From DASYKT01 sp963766895 (GTDB lineage: Bacteria; Acidobacteriota; Blastocatellia; Pyrinomonadales; Pyrinomonadaceae): 64,000 bases of DNA. The stretch's first letter is position 1. Each line of letters starts with the position of its first letter. Where the stretch lies: the NCBI GenBank assembly GCA_963766895.1, contig CAVYCB010000009.1, positions 416,241 to 480,240 of the forward strand, read 5' to 3'. The translations under genes were made by a program, and so were the position numbers. Positions 17,113 through 26,354 of the stretch are shown here, one piece after another. The notes beneath the pieces were generated by a model. That model made no database searches and had not been told where the DNA came from. It worked only from the letters and a program-made list of their open reading frames with translations.

Positions 17113-18409
17113 TTAAGCATAAATGCCGCGCATTCGGGTATCGTAAGCGACGCGGTCGATCGCCAGCATATACGCGCGGTCCGCGTATCGACATTATGCA
17201 TTTCAGCGTACATGACACAGTTCATTGAAACTGGCCACCATTTTTTCTTCAAGTCTTTGATTTACTTCGTCTTCGCGCCAGAAATAACCCATTCTGTCCT
17301 GGACCCATTCAAAATATGAAACCGTCACGCCGCCGGCATTTGCCAGAATATCGGGAATAACGAAAATCCCCTTTATCGTGCAAAATCTTGTCGGCTTTCG
17401 GCGTCGTCGGCCCGTTTGCGCCTTCGGCTAGAATCTTGCACTTGATCCGGTCGGCGTTTTCCTGAAGTGATCTGATTTTCGGTCGCGCACGGCGCGAGAA
17501 CGTCGCATTCCATTTCGAGCAGCTCCGTATTGCCGACTGCTTCGGCACTCCTTCCATAACCTTCAAACGATTTGTTTTTCTGTAAATAGCTTTAGCGCTT
17601 CGGGAATATCGATGCCGTTCGGGTTATGGATCCCGCCGCTGACATCCGAGATCGCGATCACTTTATAACCCTGCTCATGCATCAGCTCCGCGCCGATGCC
17701 GCCGACGTTTCCCGAACCCTGCACGACGACCGTGGTTTGTCCGGCGTCAGATCAAATCGCTTGATCGCTTCGTTGACGCAGAACAGCACGCCGCGCCCGG
17801 TGGCTTCGCGCCGTCCCGAGCGAGCCGCCGAGCGCGACCGGTTTGCCGGTCACCACCGCATTGACCGTGTGGCGCGCGTGCATCGAATAGGTGTCCATGA
17901 TCCACGCCATCGTCTGCTCGTTGGTATTCATATCCGGCGCGGGAACGTCTTTGTCCGGCCCGATAAAATCGATCAATTCCGCCGTATAGCGGCGGGTCAA
18001 CCGTTCCAGCTCGCCGAGCGACATCTGCTGCGGATCGCAGATGATTCCGCCCTTTCCGCCGCCGAACGGAACGTTAACGACCGCGCATTTCCAGGTCATC
18101 CACGCCGAAAGCGCCTTTACTTCGTCAAGGCTAACATTCGGGTGCGTAGCGAATGCCGCCTTTTGCCGGGCCGCGCGCGAAATTATGCTGAACGCGGTAT
18201 CCTTCAAAAACCTCGATATGTCCCGAATCCATTCTTACCGGAATATAAACCTTGATTTCGCGGCTCGGAACGCGCATGACCTTATAAAGATCTTCTTCCA
18301 GACCCAAGAGCTTAGCGGCGCGGTCAAACCGCTCGCTCATCGCTTCGAACGGATTTTTTTCATCGCTGCTTAAAACGTGTGCCGCTTCCAGGCCCGTTGC
18401 ATTTGCCAT
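17113..18409 (-). pseudogene. gdhA: Glu/Leu/Phe/Val dehydrogenase (glutamate dehydrogenase), many frameshifts
   Basis: NAD(P)-dependent oxidative deamination of glutamate. ATG at 18409 after GGGAGAAA; stop TAA at 17113-17115; the span equals about 432 codons, the family length. Conserved pieces in order: GPAKGGIRY, VPFGGGKGGI (substrate lysines), the PAPDMNTNEQTMAW block, EATGRGVLF, the Rossmann motif QGSGNVGG, AEGANGPTTPKAD, and IPDILANAGGVTVSYFEW. They switch frame about eight times, always by one base and without missing blocks. This preservation argues for poor consensus quality rather than true decay. The symbol is by family only. Confidence 0.82.
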
Positions 18410-18809
18410 TACATTTCTCCCAAAATTCTCAAAATATTCTTATCTAAAAGTTCTTTTCAAGTGAGCTTTTAAAATATTCCCTGCCGCACCGTAAATGGCG
18501 CAACTGAAATATTCCCCCAACCAACACCTATTATGATTATTGCATCAAAACACATCGAGTAAAGGCCTTGTGTGACAGGTGGGCATGAGAATTTTACTCG
18601 ATTGAAGATTATTTCCGACATTGTTCGTAAATAATAGATTATTAAGTTATAAAGCCTAACGAGATGTTATCCCAAAGCCTGTCTTTGGCGCAACTTGCCT
18701 GGGAGCGCCGAATTTATTCGGGCCGTGAGCGACACCGGCCTTTTAGGCCGAATAAATTCGGCGCTCCATGCGGCGGCGCTACAAATTGGTTTTATCGTGT
18801 AAAATACGG
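18410..18809. repeat. Intergenic space with GGAGCG-type palindrome (family D)
   Basis: The 400-bp gap holds a near-perfect inverted repeat at 18701-18767. Arms GGAGCGCCGAATTTATTCGG and its reverse complement enclose a GGCCGTGAGCGACACCGGCC hairpin. The same outer GGAGCG/CGCTCC ends occur at 23499-23549, and related ones at 20999-21030 and 41774-41878. No gene is recognised in the remainder, which should contain the divergent promoters of the dehydrogenase and the TPR gene. Confidence 0.75.
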
Positions 18810-19652
18810 ATGAAATATCTTATGACCAGATCTGCCCGGCAACACCTTTCAAATATATTTCTTCTGCTTTCGGTAATGTTATTTATCACCGCGCCCTGCT
18901 TTGCCCAGGATGACGAAGATGAAAAAGACCCGGTCAAGCTTTTCCAGCAGGGCCAGGATGCGCACGAGAAAGGCGACCTGAAAAAGGCGCTGGAACTTTA
19001 TAACGAAGCGCTCGAGCTTGCTCCCGAATTTCCCGAGGCGGAATTTCAAAAGGGCGTGGCGCTGGTTTCGCTTAACCGGCCCGACGAAGCGGAAACCTCT
19101 TTTCGCCGGGCGCTCGAATTACGCCCGCAATGGACACCGCCCATGAGCAGCCTGGGATCTCTTTTGATCAAATCGGGAAAATTTCCTGAAGCGGAAAAAT
19201 TGCTGACGGCCGCCATTAAACTCGACGAGCAAAACTTCCCGGCTTTGGCCGCCTTGACCGAACTTTATTTAAAAACAAAGGCGTCGCCGGATGTTTTAAA
19301 GAACCTGCTGGCGCGGCTGCAGGCGCTGACCGGAAAAATGCGCCCGCCCGCGATGCTATGGGCCGCGCGCGCCGCGGTGGAAAGAGCGCTGGGCGATTTT
19401 GCGAATGCCGGAATAAGCGCCGGCAAAGCGCTTGCCATCGATCCGAAAAATATTTCCGCGCTGCAGGAGCACGCCGAGGCGTCGCTGGGTTTGGGAGATC
19501 CGGGCGCGGCTTTAAATGACGCGGATGCGATCTTAAAACTCACTGGTCCCCCAATCCCCGCAATTCGCAGCCCAATATGTGGGCGCAAAACTTATCCGCG
19601 CCCGCGCTTTGGCGGCAGCGGGAAATACCGACGAAGCCCTAAAGTTCCTTGA
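18810..19652 (+). CDS. Exported TPR protein, N-terminal part (frameshifted)
   Basis: Starts MKYLMTRSARQ; hydrophobic signal sequence NIFLLLSVMLFITAPCFAQ, then an acidic DDEDEKD linker and tandem TPR units (for example HEKGDLKKALELYNEALELA). I prefer ATG 18810 to the upstream in-frame ATG 18768, which lies on the repeat. The frame leaves the TPR sequence near 19550, where C-runs occur (GGTCCCCC and CCCCG), and the repeats continue one frame over from 19579. The reconstructed protein runs to 20273, about 488 aa. Scaffold function only can be inferred. Confidence 0.72.
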   Translation: MKYLMTRSARQHLSNIFLLLSVMLFITAPCFAQDDEDEKDPVKLFQQGQDAHEKGDLKKALELYNEALELAPEFPEAEFQKGVALVSLNRPDEAETSFRRALELRPQWTPPMSSLGSLLIKSGKFPEAEKLLTAAIKLDEQNFPALAALTELYLKTKASPDVLKNLLARLQALTGKMRPPAMLWAARAAVERALGDFANAGISAGKALAIDPKNISALQEHAEASLGLGDPGAALNDADAILKLTGPPIPAIRSPICGRKTYPRPRFGGSGKYRRSPKVP

Positions 19653-20175
19653 CTCTCTGGATGACGGCAGTAAACAGTCAGCGAGTTATCAAGAGGTCCG
19701 GCAGGCGATCGTCGCAGCAGGCTCTAACGCGGAGGAAAACATTGCGGAGCTGGAAAAACTTATTGCCGCCGGCCCGAAAAATGTTTCCGCGCTGGCGCGG
19801 TTGTGCGTCGCTGCGCGCCAGCGCGATCCAGCCAGGTCTCTCGAGGCCTGCCGCCGGGCAGCGGAGTTGGAACCGAATAATCTCAACCACGTGATCGGTT
19901 ACGCCGGCGCGCTGGTCCAATCCAGACAATTCGATAGCGCGGTCCAGTTATTGCGGAAAGTGATCACCGCCGCCCCGGAAAATTATACCGCGCACGCAAA
20001 CCTGGCGACCGCCCTTTTCGAACTCAAACGCTACCCGGAAGCCATCCCCGAGTTTGAATGGCTGACGGAAAAAAAACCGACCTGCCGATCGGCTATTATT
20101 TCCTCGGTATCGCCTACGATTCGACAAAAAGATACCCCGAAGCGATGGTCAACTATAAAAAATTTCTTTCTTTAG
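19579..20175 (+). CDS. Exported TPR protein, middle part
   Basis: Continues the TPR protein in the +1 frame with more repeats (ALAAAGNTDEALKFLDSL, then LARLCVAARQRDPARSLEACRR, then VQLLRKVITAAPENYTAHANLA). It returns to the first frame at about 20070, exactly at a run of eight A (20069-20076). Two shifts that cancel each other, both at homopolymers, point to sequence errors. The ATG at 19579 is internal and not a real start. Confidence 0.6.
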   Translation: MGAKLIRARALAAAGNTDEALKFLDSLDDGSKQSASYQEVRQAIVAAGSNAEENIAELEKLIAAGPKNVSALARLCVAARQRDPARSLEACRRAAELEPNNLNHVIGYAGALVQSRQFDSAVQLLRKVITAAPENYTAHANLATALFELKRYPEAIPEFEWLTEKKPTCRSAIISSVSPTIRQKDTPKRWSTIKNFFL

Positions 20176-20273
20176 CCGATCCGGTCTATAATAAGACCGA
20201 AATAGAAAACGTGAATTTGTTATTGCCGGCCCTGGCAAAGCAGATCGAAAAACTCAAAAAAAACAGGAATTAG
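20058..20273 (+). CDS. Exported TPR protein, C-terminal part
   Basis: Final TPR unit (YYFLGIAYDSTKRYPEAMVN, then YKKFLSLADP) and a lysine-rich end. Stop at 20271-20273, four bases before the next gene, so the TPR gene and the 206-aa gene form an operon. The opening ATG belongs to the frame but not to a separate gene. Confidence 0.6.
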   Translation: MADGKKTDLPIGYYFLGIAYDSTKRYPEAMVNYKKFLSLADPVYNKTEIENVNLLLPALAKQIEKLKKNRN

Positions 20274-20277
20274 CAGT

Positions 20278-20898
20278 ATGGGAAATTTCAACCGGCTCCG
20301 CGGGCGCGTAATAACAACTTCTTCTTTTTCTGTCCCCGCTTATCTGATCCGCCCGGCACCTGTTTTACTGCTCATCCTTTTAGCATTTATTCCGGCCCTT
20401 GCGCAGGACGGTAACGGCGGCAATTCCATGCCGGACGACGCAGCCCCGCCGCCGCTAAAGATCATCTCTAAAGAAGAAAAAGATCAGCTGGCAAGCCAAT
20501 CGGGTGTGAAAGACCGTTCGATCATCTATCTGGCTCTTTTGGAAACCAGGTTGAAAAAGGCGGAAGATCTTTCCGCGCAGGAGGATTTCACATCTACCCT
20601 GACGCAGCTGGGTTCGTACGAAGGCCTGCTTGAAAGCATGGTCAATTTCCTTACGGCGGAAAACAAGAGCGGCAAAGCATTATGGAGTTTCAAAAAACTT
20701 GAACTGACATTGCGCGCGCACAATGTCCGGATCGAATCCGTCAGGCGGCTAATGCCTTTTAAATACGCGTATCACCTCACCAGGCTGCAAAAATTTATCC
20801 GCAGGTCGCGGGCGACAGCAACCGAATCGCTTTTCAGCGACTCGGTCGTGCGTGTTCCTGAAAATAAAAATGATAAGAAGGAAGAGCAAAAGCCGTAA
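20278..20898 (+). CDS. Exported or anchored protein of unknown function, partner of the TPR gene
   Basis: 206 aa. N-terminal hydrophobic segment at about residues 25-42 (VLLLILLAFIPALA), acting as signal or anchor, then a low-complexity GNGG/DDAAPPP linker and a helical, charged domain ending in NDKKEEQKP. No family is recognised. It starts 4 bp after the TPR gene, which suggests the two exported proteins act together. Confidence 0.6.
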   Translation: MGNFNRLRGRVITTSSFSVPAYLIRPAPVLLLILLAFIPALAQDGNGGNSMPDDAAPPPLKIISKEEKDQLASQSGVKDRSIIYLALLETRLKKAEDLSAQEDFTSTLTQLGSYEGLLESMVNFLTAENKSGKALWSFKKLELTLRAHNVRIESVRRLMPFKYAYHLTRLQKFIRRSRATATESLFSDSVVRVPENKNDKKEEQKP

Positions 20899-20998
20899 GC
20901 CTTAGTTCGGTAGTGAATCAGTTTGAAATTTATCCTGGCGTTGCACATAAAGTCATAACTCTAAATTTATAAAGTTCGCTGGATTAAAAGATCGACGT

Positions 20999-21143
20999 TA
21001 ACCTGGGAGCGCAGGCATCTTGCCTGCAAGCGCGATTGCTCGCGCTAACTGGCGTAAATCAAAGATTAGTACCCAGGGCTAAAGCCCTGGGCTATTTCCA
21101 ACAGTCCGCTACGCGGACATTATAGTTTTCAAACTGCCCCACT
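20999..21143. repeat. Adjacent repeats: family D hairpins and inverted family B fragment
   Basis: The first part holds GGGAGCGCAGGCATCTTGCC hairpins and a GCGCGATTGCTCGCGC palindrome. The second (21065-21143) is the left third of family B in reverse: CCCAGGGCTAAAGCCCTGGG, then GTCCGCTACGCGGAC, then AGTTTTCAAACTGCCCC. It ends 5 bp before the stop of the VIT/VWA gene. Confidence 0.75.
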
Positions 21144-21147
21144 ATTC

Positions 21148-23400
21148 TTACTTCTCTACCCGGTAGACCTTACCTTTCCAGACAACTACCACCTGTTCAC
21201 CCAGCGAGAAATATTGCGCCAGATCTTTTTCCTGTTTGAGCAGGTTGAAGTATTCGTCCGACGCAAACTTCAGTTTCACTTCGGGAAGTTTTAGCTGTTC
21301 CTTGAATTCACTGTCGACCCAAACACCGCTCTCCTGGTAGAAGGTCTTGGCGCCGGTCTTTTTAACCGTGCCGGTCTTGAGCACCTCATCATCCGCGCCG
21401 TCGATCGTGATCAGGGCTTGCTGTTCACGAGCATCCTTGCTCGCCTTAACGGCCCCGGCGCCGCTCGCGTCGGGTTTAGCAGGAGGCGCGTTTTCCGCGC
21501 GGACGCTTCGCCTGCTCATCGTAAGGCCCGGTGAAGGTTGAGACTGGTCCACAGCCGCGTTCGCAAACGCCTTTTTCTCCGAACCATCCGTCGCCAGGTA
21601 GGAAGTGTACGGCGTGACGATGCCGTAACGCGTGCCAAGCTCCATGATCTCATCGCGCAATTCTTTTTGCTCGCCGTTGGTGCGGATCTGTTCGACCAGC
21701 CAGCCTACGCGGCGCGTAGCCCAGAGACGGGGCAGAAAAGTGTTGTCTTCATCGCGGCCGGGGAAATCCAGGTTCTCGTAGGTGAAGGTACGGGTTTCGC
21801 TTCCCTGTTTGCCTTTTAACCGCAGCGTTACGTTGCTCATCGAATTCTGATAGCGCCCGATCAGCGTGATCTGCGTACCTTTAAAGAGATCGGGCATCTT
21901 GCGGGGGTAAATAAGATCTGTGTTGACCCCGCCGAAATCGATCTCGATATCGGTCAGCACCGGCGAGCTGACTTTGGAAAAGAAATTCGAGACCCTTACT
22001 TCCAGGTCTTCCTTGGGCTCGACATAATCGGCCGCGCCGCCGTTTTCCGCCGCGATCTTATCGAGCAGGATAGTATTCACGTCGTAACCGACGCCGAACG
22101 TAAAGACGCGCACGCCTTCGACTTTTTTGTCCCGCAGATTTTGCACGATGCGATCGGCATTGGTTTCGCCCACCGTCGGCAAACCGTCGGTCATAAACAC
22201 CAGCATCTTCGGCCGGCTCGAGGAATCAAACTGTTTCATCGCCGCGATCAGCGAATCGTTAATATTGGTGCCGCCGGTCGGGCGCAGCTTTTTGACAAAT
22301 TCTTCGCCGCGCGATTTCCCGGTCGGGCCGGCCGCGATCAAAGTGCTTTCCATCAGGTGTTCTTCACCGGCAAAATTGATGACGTTAAAACGGTCGCCGT
22401 CGCGCAGGCTCTTGATCCCGAAAAGCAGAGCCGAACGCGCTTTTTCCATCTTGCCCGCATCAGCCATCGAACCGCTCGTATCGAGCACAAAGACGATATC
22501 TTTATTGACCAGTTCTTTGTCCGAGATCGCGTCTTTCGGCGAGAGTGTCAGAAGAAAATAACCGTCCTTGGCGGCTTCGTGATAAGTGACCAGCGAAAGA
22601 CCAAAGTCCTTGTCCGAGATGCCGTAAAAAAGCTGGAAATCGTTTTGATCATTTTTGTCGTAAGATTCAAAACTCATCACGGCTTTTGTTTCGCCCTGCC
22701 GTTTTGTATCGATCGAATGGCTGGGTGAATAAATATTTCTCAGCGCCTGCTTGCTTTCGATCTCGATGCGGCCGGAAAACACGCCGATCTTCGGCCCCGG
22801 CCTTGCGCCGCTGGATTCTTCTCTCGTATCGACCCACGCGCGGCGGCCCGTTCCTAACGGGTAGCGGTAAGACACCGTTCCGCTTTCGGCTTTTAACACC
22901 TGCGAATAGGTCAGCTCCAGTTTTTTATCGGAGTTAGGCGGGATAGGAAAAATCGATGCCTGAAAAAGGTCTTTGCCCGCGTATTCGAGCAGGCCGGGGT
23001 CGCGCTGTTTGCGCACGATCTCGTCATAGATCCGGCGCGCTTCTTCGCGTGAACGCACTTCGCCCACCAGCTTCTTGCCGTTTTCCCAGATGGCAAATTC
23101 CACGATCGCCGCGTTGTCGGGGATCGGGAAAAAATACGTACCTTCCAGCGTGTACGGCGTATCGTTGCGAAATACCTGCTCGACGTGCGTGGTGGCGACC
23201 TGGCCGCTTATCTTGGTATCGAGCGAGATGGATTTGACAGGTAAGGCATTTGGCAGCGGGCGCTGAGGCACGGGGCGCGGCATGCACGGCCGCACGTCAC
23301 ATACTATCGGCACGATCACGCCCTGCGCGCTCGCACCCGTCACTGAAACAAAACTTACAAACAACAAGCATAGAAAAACCGAAAAGCTTTTTAATTGCAT
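21148..23400 (-). CDS. Exported VIT and VWA domain protein
   Basis: 750 aa from ATG 23400, preceded by AAGGAGAAAGTG; a longer in-frame start at 23445 lacks a site and would bury the signal peptide (FSVFLCLLFVSFVSVTGASA). Domain order: VIT domain (about residues 40-165, with TTHVEQVFRNDTPYTLEGTY), then a VWA domain with the MIDAS motif D-T-S-G-S in FVLDTSGSM, then an unresolved C-terminal region. This is the inter-alpha-trypsin-inhibitor-like layout; such proteins bind divalent metal and protein ligands outside the cytoplasm. Role here unknown. Confidence 0.86.
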   Translation of the reverse strand: MQLKSFSVFLCLLFVSFVSVTGASAQGVIVPIVCDVRPCMPRPVPQRPLPNALPVKSISLDTKISGQVATTHVEQVFRNDTPYTLEGTYFFPIPDNAAIVEFAIWENGKKLVGEVRSREEARRIYDEIVRKQRDPGLLEYAGKDLFQASIFPIPPNSDKKLELTYSQVLKAESGTVSYRYPLGTGRRAWVDTREESSGARPGPKIGVFSGRIEIESKQALRNIYSPSHSIDTKRQGETKAVMSFESYDKNDQNDFQLFYGISDKDFGLSLVTYHEAAKDGYFLLTLSPKDAISDKELVNKDIVFVLDTSGSMADAGKMEKARSALLFGIKSLRDGDRFNVINFAGEEHLMESTLIAAGPTGKSRGEEFVKKLRPTGGTNINDSLIAAMKQFDSSSRPKMLVFMTDGLPTVGETNADRIVQNLRDKKVEGVRVFTFGVGYDVNTILLDKIAAENGGAADYVEPKEDLEVRVSNFFSKVSSPVLTDIEIDFGGVNTDLIYPRKMPDLFKGTQITLIGRYQNSMSNVTLRLKGKQGSETRTFTYENLDFPGRDEDNTFLPRLWATRRVGWLVEQIRTNGEQKELRDEIMELGTRYGIVTPYTSYLATDGSEKKAFANAAVDQSQPSPGLTMSRRSVRAENAPPAKPDASGAGAVKASKDAREQQALITIDGADDEVLKTGTVKKTGAKTFYQESGVWVDSEFKEQLKLPEVKLKFASDEYFNLLKQEKDLAQYFSLGEQVVVVWKGKVYRVEK

Positions 23401-23497
23401 CACTTTCTCCTTAAGAAAACCGGTAGGTGCCGAAGGGATTAACACCTATGATTAATTTAAGAACGCCCCGGTTGCTTCGGTCTTGCAGGAAAATCTA

Positions 23498-23549
23498 TGG
23501 GAGCGCCGAATTTATTCGGCATTTTTTGCAGACTAAAGTCTGCGCTCCA
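23498..23549. repeat. Family D element forming two hairpins within an outer stem
   Basis: Outer arms GGAGCG and CGCTCC enclose two inner hairpins, GCCGAATTTATTCGGC and GCAGACTAAAGTCTGC, a three-way-junction layout. The right half codes for the last residues and stop of glnE once its frame is restored. Confidence 0.8.
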
Positions 23550-23648
23550 GTAATTCTTCAAAGCATTGTCGTATTTCCAACCGGTGCGCTGCGAGAGTCT
23601 CAAGCAAGCTCTCCGGTAAATCAAGTTTCAGCCTTTTTGTCACGAGTT

Positions 23649-26309
23649 CTAACAGCGGATGACCCAGGCCCGGCAGGCGCGTCGCACGGCGGCCGCGAGG
23701 CGGATCGCGTGGTCTAATTTACGCAGAAACAAATAACCCGCCGACAAGATCTCATAATGCTCATCGTTTAAAATTTTCTTTCCCTGCAATAGCTGCAGCA
23801 TCGGCAGGGTCGAGCGAAATTCGTTTTCATCCTGAACACCGTGTTTTAGCTGCAGGTACCGGATCAAAAAATAAATATCCAGCAAACCGCCGGCGCTGTA
23901 TTTGATGTCCGTCTCATTTTGCCGCAGCCGCGGGGCGCGTTCTTCTTCCAGCCTTAGCCTGACGCGGCTGGTCTCCTGTTTCAACTGCGCGTCGCCGGTG
24001 TTTTTTGCTTTCCGGTGGAGTATGTTCTTTGCGTCATGCTCGAGCCGGCGGCCGAATTCTTGCGTCCCGGCAACCGCGCGGAGTTTTACATAAGCCAGCC
24101 ATTCCCAGATGGCCGCGCGATTTTCCACATATTCGAGAAAAGTTTTTCCGCCGCAGCAGAGCGCGCCGTTCTTACCGTCCGGGCGCAGGCGCAAATCGAC
24201 GCGGTAGAGATTCCCGTGGCGGGTAAAACTCGAGATCGCCGTCACCAGAATTTCCGCCGCCGCCTGGTAAAATTCATGCTGCGCTGCTCCCTGTACCATT
24301 GGTGAATTTTCATCGTCATAAACAAGTATGACATCGAGGTCCGAGCCATGGTCCATTCCCCGTCCGCCCAATCTTCCCAGTCCCAGCACGGCGATCCGCA
24401 GATCGTCATTTTTATTATCGTAACGCCGCGCCAATTCCCGTTTCATGATCAATATCCCGGCGTCAAGGCTTGCTTCGGCCAGCGCGGTTTGCAAAACATT
24501 TGCTTCGCGCATCGGGATCGCTTCCATCAGATCGTGAATGCCTATTTGTAAATAGATCTTCGACCATTCGGTTCGCAAAACGTCGATCTCATCGCGAAAG
24601 GAGCTTTTTTCTTCGATGGCGTTTTGCATCCGCGCATAAAAATTTTCCGGATCAAGTTTCGGGTGGTCGTCATCGTAAACCGGCACACAGTCTATCAATG
24701 AAGGGTCGGCCGCCAGCATCTCGCTAAAGTAATCCGAAAGGCCGCATATCTTAAGAAGTATTTCTATTTTTTCCGGCGGCAGTTCCCGGTTAGGCAAATA
24801 TTTTCCCCACGAATCTTTCAGGTGCGAAAAATTCCGGCCCGTTCGCTCGTCCTCAAAACCTGCGGGTGTGCTGCTCGCCGTTAAAGGCTGCGCGGGTTGA
24901 GTGTCCGTTTCGGCAAGCTCACCAAAAAGCTCGCCAAAAAGTTTTTGAAAGATCCCGCTGACTTCCCCGGTGTGGTTTTTTAGCTTCGCCTCAAAAAAAG
25001 TACGGGCATTTTCTTTTTTACTGCCCATGCGCAGTGCGACCATCTCTCGCTTCGCGTCGTCATCGGGCACCGCGTGGGTTTGCAGTCCGTTTTCCATCTG
25101 CAGCCGGTGTTCCAGCGTGCGCAGAAAAGCATAGGCCTCTGATAGCTGGGTGTGCTCGCGTTCATTTAGCAGGCCGCGATCTGCCAAGCGGCTCAGGCTG
25201 ATCAGGGTATGCGGCGCGCGGAGCCAGGGGTCGGCATTTCCCAGGGCCAGCTGCGGCGCCTGCGCAATAAATTCGATCTCGCGGATACCGCCCTGCCCGA
25301 GCTTTACGTTAAAGCCGGATTCGTGATGCTGTTCCTGGTCGATGGCTTGTTTAGAAAGCCTGACGTTTTTAAGCGCGGTTTCCAGCGACACCTGCTTTTG
25401 ATAGATCACGTCTTCCAGCGAGCTGTAAAAAGATCTGAAAAGGTCCGCGTCCCCGGCCGAGCCGCGCGCGCGCAGCAGGACCTGACGCTCCCAATCGCGC
25501 GCCGAAGAGCGGTAATATTCCACCGTCTCTTTTAGCGAAAGCGCCAGCGGCCCAATCCGCCCGTGCGGACGCAGCCGCAGATCGACACGATAGGCCGCGC
25601 CCTCGCCCGCCTGCTGCCCGACCAAACGCGTTACCACCTCCGAAAGCTTGATAAAATATTCTTTGTTCGTCACCGCGCCGCGGCTGCCCGTGCCCGAGGT
25701 CGTGCCGTCATAGGAGTAAAGAAAAAGCAGGTCGATATCGGAAGCGTAGTTGAGCTCTCTTGAGCCGAGCTTTCCCAGCGAAACGACAGAGAATTTTGCC
25801 GGCGTGTCCCTGCTCTTATCGTCTTTGAACTGCGCCGCGCCGTAGCGGTTATCCAGTTCCTGCCGGGCCAGCCGCAGGGCGTGTTCCAGGATCGCGTCGG
25901 CCAGGTTTGAAAGCTCTTCCGTCAGTTCCGAGATGGTGGCCAGGCCGCGGATATCGCGCAGGTAAATGCGGAGTAATTCGCGCCGCTGAAAACGGCTGAG
26001 CAGGATGTGGGTTTCGAGTCCCGAATTGGTCAGCGTGAACCGCGCCAGCGATTCGAGCAATTCTTCTTTCCCGCGAACTTTATTTTCCCGCCGCTTTCTG
26101 TCGAGCCAGGAAAAGTATTGCGGATTTTGCGACAAGGTCGCTGCCAGCAGGGGGCTGTACGCCGCCAGCGTCAAAACGTCGGACAACAAGGCTTCATTTT
26201 TGGCCAGCCTCTGCGCTTCGCGCGGCGCGGACTGTTCCAAACGCTCGAAGAATCTCCGCACCCCTTCGGCGTCCGGCAGATCTTTTATAAATGAAGTAAT
26301 GTCCTGCAT
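23649..26309 (-). CDS. glnE: Bifunctional glutamine synthetase adenylyltransferase/deadenylase
   Basis: Adds or removes AMP on glutamine synthetase in response to PII. ATG 26309 (MQDITSF); about 886 codons as read. It has two nucleotidyltransferase halves, each with the metal-binding SDxD motif: GSRELNYASDIDLLFLY in the deadenylating N half and GGRGMDHGSDLDVILVYD in the adenylating C half. The frame ends early at 23649; one base over, the protein continues (GRRATRLPGLGHPLLE) to TAG at 23533-23535, restoring the normal C-terminus. The indel lies near 23690 in a GC-rich stretch. Control of nitrogen assimilation fits the glutamate dehydrogenase nearby. Confidence 0.92.
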   Translation of the reverse strand: MQDITSFIKDLPDAEGVRRFFERLEQSAPREAQRLAKNEALLSDVLTLAAYSPLLAATLSQNPQYFSWLDRKRRENKVRGKEELLESLARFTLTNSGLETHILLSRFQRRELLRIYLRDIRGLATISELTEELSNLADAILEHALRLARQELDNRYGAAQFKDDKSRDTPAKFSVVSLGKLGSRELNYASDIDLLFLYSYDGTTSGTGSRGAVTNKEYFIKLSEVVTRLVGQQAGEGAAYRVDLRLRPHGRIGPLALSLKETVEYYRSSARDWERQVLLRARGSAGDADLFRSFYSSLEDVIYQKQVSLETALKNVRLSKQAIDQEQHHESGFNVKLGQGGIREIEFIAQAPQLALGNADPWLRAPHTLISLSRLADRGLLNEREHTQLSEAYAFLRTLEHRLQMENGLQTHAVPDDDAKREMVALRMGSKKENARTFFEAKLKNHTGEVSGIFQKLFGELFGELAETDTQPAQPLTASSTPAGFEDERTGRNFSHLKDSWGKYLPNRELPPEKIEILLKICGLSDYFSEMLAADPSLIDCVPVYDDDHPKLDPENFYARMQNAIEEKSSFRDEIDVLRTEWSKIYLQIGIHDLMEAIPMREANVLQTALAEASLDAGILIMKRELARRYDNKNDDLRIAVLGLGRLGGRGMDHGSDLDVILVYDDENSPMVQGAAQHEFYQAAAEILVTAISSFTRHGNLYRVDLRLRPDGKNGALCCGGKTFLEYVENRAAIWEWLAYVKLRAVAGTQEFGRRLEHDAKNILHRKAKNTGDAQLKQETSRVRLRLEEERAPRLRQNETDIKYSAGGLLDIYFLIRYLQLKHGVQDENEFRSTLPMLQLLQGKKILNDEHYEILSAGYLFLRKLDHAIRLAAAVRRACRAWVIRC

Positions 26310-26354
26310 CTTTAGAACGCATTGTACCAATACCTGTGAATAAATAGCATTTTG

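Noticed and set aside
17062..17319. Small plus-strand ORF at the end of the dehydrogenase
   Set aside because: It is antisense to the conserved C-terminus of the dehydrogenase, including the LAIDRVAYDTRMRGIYA end.
17113..18409. True decay of glutamate dehydrogenase
   Set aside because: All motifs and spacing are preserved and only single-base shifts occur, so I list it as disrupted but think sequencing error is likelier.
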